Made by a program: the position numbers and the translations under genes. The notes beneath the pieces were generated by a model. It did not search any database, was not told the origin of the DNA, and saw only the letters and a list, made by a program, of their open reading frames with translations. 64,000 bases of DNA. Source: Diacronema lutheri. Taxonomy: Eukaryota > Haptophyta > Pavlovophyceae > Pavlovales > Pavlovaceae. The stretch spans positions 93,846-157,845 of the forward strand of contig JAGTXO010000068.1 of assembly GCA_019448385.1 (NCBI GenBank). The letters run 5' to 3'. Positions 58,672 to 64,000 of this stretch are shown in pieces (position 1 is the stretch's first letter; the number at the start of each line of letters is the position of its first letter).

Positions 58672-60318
58672 TCACTTCCACGCGCCGCCCGCCGGCTTGG
58701 CGGCAGCGCCGCCGCCGGCGCGCGAGCTCACGCCCGAGAGCTGCGTGTTCACGGTGCGCGCCGACCTCGCCGACTGCGCCGTCGACGGCGGCCGCGGCGA
58801 GGCGCCGAGCGGCGACGCCGAGCCCGGCGCCGATCCGCTGCCTCTCCGCGCGAGCGCGGAGAGCGTGCTCGGCGCGGGCGACGCCGGCGGCATCGGCAGT
58901 GCCGGCACGTCGCCCTCGAGCAGGTGACGAAATCGCGGCGCGAACTGCGCAAGGCCGCCGCGCACAGCAAACGTGTTCTCGACGCCCTTCTCCACGAGGA
59001 TGTTGGCCACGTGCGCGGCGGAGCGGCCGTCCGCGTCGATCACGACGACCATCTTGCCGCAGTCGCGCGCGCCCTGCGGAGCGCGCGCCGCGGGCGCGCG
59101 CGCACGATGGCGGTCGGCAGGGGCAGGCGGCAGGCGGCACGATGGCAGGCGGCAGGCGGCACGATGGCGGGCGGCAGGCGGCACGATGGCGGTCGGTCCA
59201 GCGCGGCACGCTCGCCCGCGCGCGCGGGGCGCGCGCCAACGGCGAGGCGAGGCGGCGTGCGCGCGCGAGGCGGGGCGGCCGGACTGGCGGCCGGACTGGC
59301 GGCCGGACTGGCGGCCGGATTGGCGGTCGGATTGGCGGCCGGATTGGCGCGACGCGGCTCGCCGCGGCGTGCGAGCCTATCCGGCCGTGCGCGCGCGCGC
59401 GCGCCTTTCGCGGAACGGCGGGCAGCGCGTGCGGCACGCGGCGCGCGCGCGGGCGCGCGCGGGCGGGCGGCCGGAGCTTTTTTTTTTTTTTTTTTGGGGG
59501 GGGGGGGGGGGGGACGGCCCGCACCTTGTAGTAGTAGATGTCGTGCGGCAGGCTGTTGCTCGCGTGGATCATCTGCGACGGCGGGTACGAGACCGCGCCG
59601 CGCACGCGCCACTTTTCAAACTCGTCGGGCGGACGGATGTCGAGGAGCAGCAGCTGGCCACCGCCGCCGCCCGCTCCCGGCGGCGGCGCGTGTAAGCTGG
59701 CGGCGGAGGCGGCGGCGGCGGCGGTGGCGTGGGCGGAGGGCGAGGGCGCCTCCGCGTGGTGCGTGATCGTGTGCGCCGCCGCCGCGCTGTGCGAGACGCT
59801 CGCCGCGCCGATCGACCGCGCGGACGCGCCGCCGATCGACCGCGCGTCGTTCTCGCCGGCACCGAGGGCGTAGATTGACTCGTCGTCGGCGGTGAGCTGC
59901 TCGAGGAGCGCGCCGAGCGTCGTGGGCCGCAACCGCTGGAAGTACTCGTCGTGCGCCTTGATGCGCGCGTCTGCCGCCGCCAACGCCGGCGGCGCGCGCG
60001 GGCGCGGAGCCGCGTGCGTACACGCGCTCGCGGCGTGAGGCGCGCCGATCGGTCGCGCGGCGCCACGCCCGACGGCAAGCGCGCGGCATACGCACGGCTG
60101 CGCCGCCGCGCGCACGGACGGCGCGCGCGCTTGTGCGCGCTCCGCACGGGTGGAGGCGCGGCGCGGCGCGCACTCGGCCCGGACGTGCCCTCGTACTCGC
60201 GCATGATCTTGAGGACGTTGGAGCCCGAGTTGATGCGCGGTCCGACGGCCTTGTACTTTGGGCTCGACGCGGGCACGCGCTGGTCGAGAATCTTCGCGTT
60301 GCCGATCGACGAGCGCAT
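58672..60318 (-). CDS. CEP41: CEP41 homologue (rhodanese-domain centrosome/cilium protein)
   Basis: Three minus-strand exons (60318-60174, 59970-59525, 59073-58672) give 330 residues. The N-terminus has the CEP41 leader pattern (RVPASSPKYKAVGPRINSGS) and then ARIKAHDEYFQRLRPTTLGA, matching the animal LFKRLKVTTF segment. The rhodanese domain starts LLLLDIRPPDEFEKWRVRGA, continues SYPPSQMIHASNSLPHDIYY, and after splicing resumes with CGKMVVVIDADGRSAAHVAN and GVENTFAVRGGLAQFA. The loop lacks the catalytic Cys of active sulfurtransferases, as in CEP41. Animal CEP41 supports tubulin glutamylation in cilia, so its presence implies a flagellated cell. The exon 1 donor could also be a GC site nine bases... 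upstream in the same phase; only a few residues would change. Confidence 0.85.
59265..59350. repeat. 12-bp repeat (GGCCGGACTGGC)n in CEP41 intron 2
   Basis: About six units with GGACTGG/GGATTGG variants. The same intron also carries a T-run followed by a G-run at about 59478-59512 (A then C on the coding strand). Confidence 0.85.
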
Positions 60319-60416
60319 CGCGCCCCGCGTTGCAGCCTCTCTTTCAAGGGCTCCACCGGCAGGCCGGAGGCGGAAAGGGCGGTTGGGCCCTTTTCAACAG
60401 CGGCGGCAGCCACGTG

Positions 60417-61103
60417 ATGGCGGCTCGTTCATCGGCGCGGGCATCGGCCCTGTCGTTCTGCCTGATGGCGGGTGCGGCGTCGAGCCTGGCACGCGGCGGC
60501 GCGCGGCGGAGCGCGGTGCGCATGTCGTCGCTACCCGCCAACATGGCGCGCGGCGGCCACGGCCAAGGCAGCCGCTTCATGCCCATCGTGTCGCTCTACG
60601 CCAACGACTACGCGCCGCGCCTGATGCCGGTCGCGGGCATGCTGCCGCACGTGACGCTCGAGCAGCTGCGCACGCCCGTCAACCCGCAGGCGCCAGCGGC
60701 TGGCCGCTGGAAGTATTACACGCTTGACGCCGCCAACGCGCCGTTTGGCTTCGTCTGCATCGACTGCCCGGACGCGCTCGCCGCCGCGGCCGACCCCGTG
60801 ATCGTCGTCGCGATGGCGTACGACCTGGGCATCCCATTGACGGACGGGAAGAACGACGAGTTGCTCGTGCTGATCGACCGCGGCGATCCCGCAGTCGCCG
60901 ACCCCGATGCCTTCGAGCCCGGCAAGTTTTACGCGTTTGCCGACACGAGCACCGGCCTTCTCGACATTGCATGGCAGAAGGCCTACCCGACCGGCAGCCA
61001 GGTGCTCGCCGGGCGCGTGCTGTACGCGTACCTGCCGTTCGTCGAGTCGCGCGTCAAGCCGGCCACCGGTTTCGCCGAGATGTCCGACGAGTTCAACTTT
61101 TGA
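60417..61103 (+). CDS. Predicted plastid-targeted protein, function unknown
   Basis: An intronless gene of 228 residues. A hydrophobic leader (about residues 8-24, SARASALSFCLMAGAASSLA) is followed by RGGARRSAVRMSS, the kind of bipartite leader seen in secondary-plastid precursors. The mature part looks folded, with motifs SRFMPIVSLYANDYAPRLMP, GRWKYYTLDAANAPFGFVC and GKFYAFADTSTGLLDIAW, and ends ATGFAEMSDEFNF. It starts 98 bp from the divergent CEP41 gene. I do not recognise the family. Confidence 0.65.
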   Translation: MAARSSARASALSFCLMAGAASSLARGGARRSAVRMSSLPANMARGGHGQGSRFMPIVSLYANDYAPRLMPVAGMLPHVTLEQLRTPVNPQAPAAGRWKYYTLDAANAPFGFVCIDCPDALAAAADPVIVVAMAYDLGIPLTDGKNDELLVLIDRGDPAVADPDAFEPGKFYAFADTSTGLLDIAWQKAYPTGSQVLAGRVLYAYLPFVESRVKPATGFAEMSDEFNF

Positions 61104-61226
61104 GGCCAGGGACGGAGGTTGCGGTCCTGCGGATGTCCGGGCGGCCTGCGGACGTCCGGGCAGCGACTGGGGGAGGGCATGGGCAGAATGGGTGAAGGCA
61201 CGTGTAGCGTTGGGCACCACCCAGAA
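61104..61226. other. Convergent intergenic region
   Basis: 123 bp between converging stops, with a GCGGACGTCCGG-like palindromic repeat (GCGGATGTCCGGGCGGCC / GCGGACGTCCGGGC at about 61130-61160). Confidence 0.5.
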
Positions 61227-62018
61227 TCACCCATGGTAATCGGCGGCGCGGGGCGTGCGCGGTGCGCTGTGCCTCGGGCCTGATGTCGACTCCAAGATTC
61301 GGCCCGGCATGGGCGCCACCTGTGGCTCGCGACCCCGGCCGCGCCGCCGCCGCCGCCACCATGGCCACGACCTCGTTTCAGCGCACGCGCTCTCCGGACG
61401 CACCGGCTCGACCGGCCTCAACAGGTCGTCGCGGAAGGTGGCGTGGAACGCCGCGCGCCCGAACCAGACCGAGAAGAGCGCCGTCGCGAACTGCGCGTCG
61501 CGCGCGCCGACGTGGCCGAGGGCGGCGCCGTTGAGCCGGATGGAGACGGCGTGGCGCGGGTGGTATTCGAGCGTATACCGGTCACCCGGCCGCACGTCGC
61601 GATACAGCGCGTTGAACTGCGCGACGAGCGCGGCGACGCGCGGCGTCATGAGGCCGTTGCGCTCGATGAGCGTCGCGGTCGAGAGGCGAAAGTCGGCGGC
61701 CTTGACGTGGCGGGCGTAGGCGATCTCGAGGGCCTTGGGCACGTTGCTCATCACCGCCGCGTTGGCCACGTGCGGCTCGAGGTAGAGCACCGCCGAGCAC
61801 ACGGGGATCACGAAGAGGTGGAAGTGCGTGCTCCCCTTGGCGACAAGCCGCGCGCCGTGCAGACGGCGCGCGTGCGCGAACACGTCGCGGCCGACGAGGA
61901 GGTGCTCGAGGGTATGCTCCTGGTGCGGGTCGAGCGCCACCCGGCGCAGCCCGGCGAGCGCGAGCCCGACCGCAACCGCGACGAGCGCCAACGGCGCTGC
62001 GCGGTTGAGAAGCGTCAT
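61227..62018 (-). CDS. Chalcone-isomerase-like domain protein
   Basis: A single-exon minus-strand gene of 263 residues from the ATG at 62018. An N-terminal hydrophobic segment (PLALVAVAVGLALAGL) could be a signal anchor or targeting peptide. The rest resembles the bacterial-type chalcone-isomerase-like fold: VCSAVLYLEPHVANA, KALEIAYARHVKAADFRLST, NGLMTPRVAALVAQFNALYR and DRYTLEYHPRHAVSIRLNGA, ending with AQFATALFSVWFG. Members of this superfamily outside land plants are usually fatty-acid-binding or uncharacterised, so no isomerase activity is claimed. The C-terminal 50 residues are Arg/Pro-rich. The start is only 22 bp from that of the divergent bL9 gene. Confidence 0.75.
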   Translation of the reverse strand: MTLLNRAAPLALVAVAVGLALAGLRRVALDPHQEHTLEHLLVGRDVFAHARRLHGARLVAKGSTHFHLFVIPVCSAVLYLEPHVANAAVMSNVPKALEIAYARHVKAADFRLSTATLIERNGLMTPRVAALVAQFNALYRDVRPGDRYTLEYHPRHAVSIRLNGAALGHVGARDAQFATALFSVWFGRAAFHATFRDDLLRPVEPVRPESACAETRSWPWWRRRRRGRGREPQVAPMPGRILESTSGPRHSAPRTPRAADYHG

Positions 62019-62040
62019 TCGCGCGGCATCGTGCCGAGGG

Positions 62041-62604
62041 ATGCTGAGTGCGTGGCTCGCTCGCGGCGCGCCTGCGCGCCTCGGCACGGCGCAGGTGCGC
62101 TACGCGAGGCGGCGCGCCAAGACGGTCGAGGTGCTGCTCGCGCGCGACCGGCCCGAGCTTGGCGTGCGCGGCGACATCGTCCGCGTCGCGCCCGGCTTCG
62201 CGCGCCACCGGCTGCTGCCGCGCGGCGACGCCGTGCGCGCGTCGCTCGCTGACGACGTCGCGGCGGTGCGCGCCAACATCGAGGCGGAGGACGCGGTGGA
62301 GCGCGCGGCGCTCGATCCCGTCGTGCGCACGCTCGAGAGCGCCGCAGGCCTCCGCTTCGTCCGCACGCCCGCCGGCGAGCGCGGCGCGCTCGCCGAGCCC
62401 GTCTCGGCCGCGCACGTCGCCGCCGCGCTCGCGCGCGACTTTGGCGTGGAGGTGAGCGCGGCGGCCGTGACGCCGGCCACGGTCGCGAGCGTTGGCGAGC
62501 ACGCCGTCACCGTGCGCCTCGGCCGGTGCCGCCTCCCCGCGACCGTGCGTCTGACCGTCGTTACGACCGCCGAGCCGGCGGCGGGCACAGCGGCAGTGCA
62601 GTGA
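62041..62604 (+). CDS. Ribosomal protein bL9, probably mitochondrial
   Basis: An intronless gene of 187 residues. After a basic Ala/Leu/Arg leader (MLSAWLARGAPARLGTAQVR), likely mitochondrial, comes the bL9 N-terminal signature VEVLLARDRPELGVRGDIVR then VAPGFARHRLLPRGDAVRAS (family: LG..G..V.V..GYARN.L.P.G.A). A connecting helix (about 70-95) and a C-terminal domain with LAEPVSAAHVAAALARDFGV and a final VTVRLGRCRLPATVRLTVVT strand follow. bL9 binds 23S rRNA at the base of the L1 stalk. A plastid location is possible but the leader lacks a clear signal peptide. Confidence 0.8.
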   Translation: MLSAWLARGAPARLGTAQVRYARRRAKTVEVLLARDRPELGVRGDIVRVAPGFARHRLLPRGDAVRASLADDVAAVRANIEAEDAVERAALDPVVRTLESAAGLRFVRTPAGERGALAEPVSAAHVAAALARDFGVEVSAAAVTPATVASVGEHAVTVRLGRCRLPATVRLTVVTTAEPAAGTAAVQ

Positions 62605-63034
62605 CCGTGCGGCGGCGGCTGGCGCGGCGCGCGCCGGGGGGAGGGGGCGCGCGCCGGGTGGGCGTGTGCCGGGGGGAGGCGCGTCCGGCAGCTGCGCACG
62701 GCGCGACCGCCGACCGCGCAGCCGGCGGAGGCAATGCGCCGCAGCGGGGGCTGCGCAGCTGTGACGAAACTCGCGGCCGCGGCTTCCGACGGCCGCCCGC
62801 CCGGCGGGCGTCGCGTCGGCGTTAGGTCGTTGCTGCCAGGGTAGCGCGTGCCGCGCCGGCCCGGGCAGCCGGCAGACCGGGCAGCGGACCGGGTCAGCCT
62901 GCCCCGCAGCCCTGCGACCCTGACTCAGATGTCTGCTCAGAGAGTCAGACTTTCAGTCAAAAGCGGCCCCGCCGAATCCAATCTCGTTGGACTGTCGTGG
63001 GCGGGAGTGCGGCTTGCGCGACGAGTGAGCCCCC
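62605..63034. other. Intergenic region upstream of the remodeller gene
   Basis: 430 bp between co-oriented genes. 62850-62910 holds CCGGGCAGCCGGCAG-type repeats. About 62920-62960 has a cluster of ACTCAG/CAGTC words (GACTCAGATGTCTGCTCAGA). No gene seen. Confidence 0.5.
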
Positions 63035-63967
63035 ATGGGCGACCACCTCACCTACGCGCAGCGCGAGCGGGTGCGCGGGATGCTCAAGGACGGGATCGCG
63101 CTCAAGGCGATCGCCGAGGAGACCGGTGCGCGCGGCGGCCCGCCACGCGCCGCGCGTGCCGCGCGCGCGCGCATGCCCGCGCCGCGCCGCGCGCGCGCGC
63201 GCGCGCGCGCGCGCGCGCGCGCATGCGCGCTCGGCGGGCGGGCGCGCGCGCGCGCGCGCTCACACCGCGCCCTGTGTTTGGCGCGGCGCGTGCGGCGTGC
63301 GGCAGGCGTGCCCGTCGACGTGATCGAGTCCGACGTGATGCCGCCCAAGCGCGCGCAGAGCGCGTACTACCACTTCAGCGCCGCGAAGCGCGCGGAGGTG
63401 ACGCGCGCGCTCGGCGACGGCGCGAGCTCGAACGACGTGGCCAGGGCGCTCGGCGCGCGCTGGCAGGAGGTGGATTCGGAGGAGCGCGCGCCGTACGAGG
63501 CGCTGGCCGACACCGACCGCGCGCGCTACGCGCGCGAGCTCAGCGCGCACGAGGCGCGGCTGTCGGCGGAGGCGGAGGCGGAGGCGGAGCGCGCCAAGCG
63601 CGAGCGCTCGGGCCCGTCCGAGCGCGACGCGGAGCGCGCGGAGAAGCGCGCGCGGCTGGCGGAGGAGGTGGAGGAGCGCGCGGCCGCGCCCAAGCTCGCG
63701 CGCGCGCCCAAGGAGCGGACCGCCGACGAGGCGCGCCTTGACGCGCAGAACGCGTCGATCGAGCGCGACAAGCGCACGGCGGCGGACGCGCGGCTCCGTT
63801 TTCTCTTCAGCCAATCAGATCTCTTCAAGCATTTTGGCTTTGCGGCGGAGGCGCCGGCGGGGATGGGCAAGGGCGCGGGCAAGAAGGGGCGTGGGCGCGG
63901 GCGCATGACGGAGAAGGAGGAGGATGACCAGGCGAGTGGAGCAGCTGCAGCGGGGGGGGGGGGGGAT

Positions 63968-64000
<33 letters not shown>
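63035..64000 (+). CDS. HMG-box protein with ISWI-type N-terminal motif, 5' part (continues past window end)
   Basis: Exons 63035-63125 and 63306-about 63950 join in phase (ACC-G / GC GTG). The first exon (MGDHLTYAQRERVRGMLKDG) is helical. Exon 2 carries an HMG box: PKRAQSAYYHFSAAKRAEVT, LGARWQEVDSEERAPYEALA and DTDRARYARELS. After an acidic/basic coiled region comes RLRFLFSQSDLFKHFGF and then GRGRGRMTEKEEDDQ, which closely match the segment before the ATPase core in ISWI/SNF2H (LFAHF and RxTEQEEDEE motifs). The SNF2 helicase core itself would lie beyond the window, so the remodeller call is inferred from this leader. The frame runs into a poly-G tract at about 63950, probably an intron; exon 2's true end is uncertain. 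Confidence 0.65.
63950..64000. repeat. Poly-G tract at the window end
   Basis: A G run with one A interruption extends to the window edge. It is likely intronic, and it is also where a contig could break. Confidence 0.85.

Noticed and set aside
58672-59970. Active sulfurtransferase (rhodanese enzyme)
   Set aside because: The domain lacks the catalytic cysteine loop, and the N-terminal leader and order match CEP41.

Overview
This window is nuclear DNA from a very GC-rich (about 70% or more by eye), intron-containing, flagellated photosynthetic protist. Support: spliceosomal introns in 18 of the 27 genes I model; eukaryote-only proteins (SMC1, SURF6, a MED22-like Mediator subunit, CEP41, ELMO-domain, FH2 formin, ISWI-like remodeller, uS19/RPS15); and several precursors with signal-peptide-plus-transit leaders typical of plastids acquired by secondary endosymbiosis. 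GC-AG introns and GTGCGCG donors make a haptophyte (perhaps of the Pavlova/Diacronema type) my best guess, but this is an inference from style, not a species match.

Layout. 1-2.5 kb: two head-to-head paralogues of unknown function. 2.8-5.7 kb: a small plastid-type protein and an ELMO-domain protein (both minus). 5.9-11.4 kb: a 1,566-residue minus-strand protein joining an N-terminal H-NOX haem gas-sensor domain to a TIR/HET-like domain, the most unusual object here. 11.7-18.1 kb: a coiled-coil protein, a JmjC hydroxylase and a second coiled-coil protein. 18.2-22.9 kb: a DnaJ protein with array-filled introns. 23-25.8 kb: a type I membrane protein and a SEP-UBX p97 adaptor. 26-33.4 kb: SMC1, with three introns swollen by minisatellites (33 bp, 4 bp and 21 bp units). 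33.6-39.6 kb: an unknown gene, RPS15 and a cytochrome b5 front-end desaturase. 39.8-44 kb: an amino acid/polyamine permease and the divergent SURF6 / MED22-like pair. 44.2-52 kb: a vanadium-haloperoxidase-like membrane protein, an RCC1-repeat membrane protein and a PAF-acetylhydrolase-like lipase. 52.4-64 kb: an unknown protein, an FKBP isomerase, an FHA-FH1-FH2 formin, a DUF1118-like plastid protein, CEP41, an unknown plastid-type protein, a chalcone-isomerase-like protein, a bL9 ribosomal protein, and the 5' end of an HMG-box/ISWI-like remodeller cut by the window edge.

The genes do not form one pathway; this is dense housekeeping DNA. General properties: nine divergent gene pairs, some with start codons only 14-22 bp apart; 37 modelled introns, of which 27 begin GTGCG and 5 begin GC; and repeat arrays almost confined to introns, C-rich on the coding strand. 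All exon models were made by eye from splice phase and protein family conservation, without transcripts.
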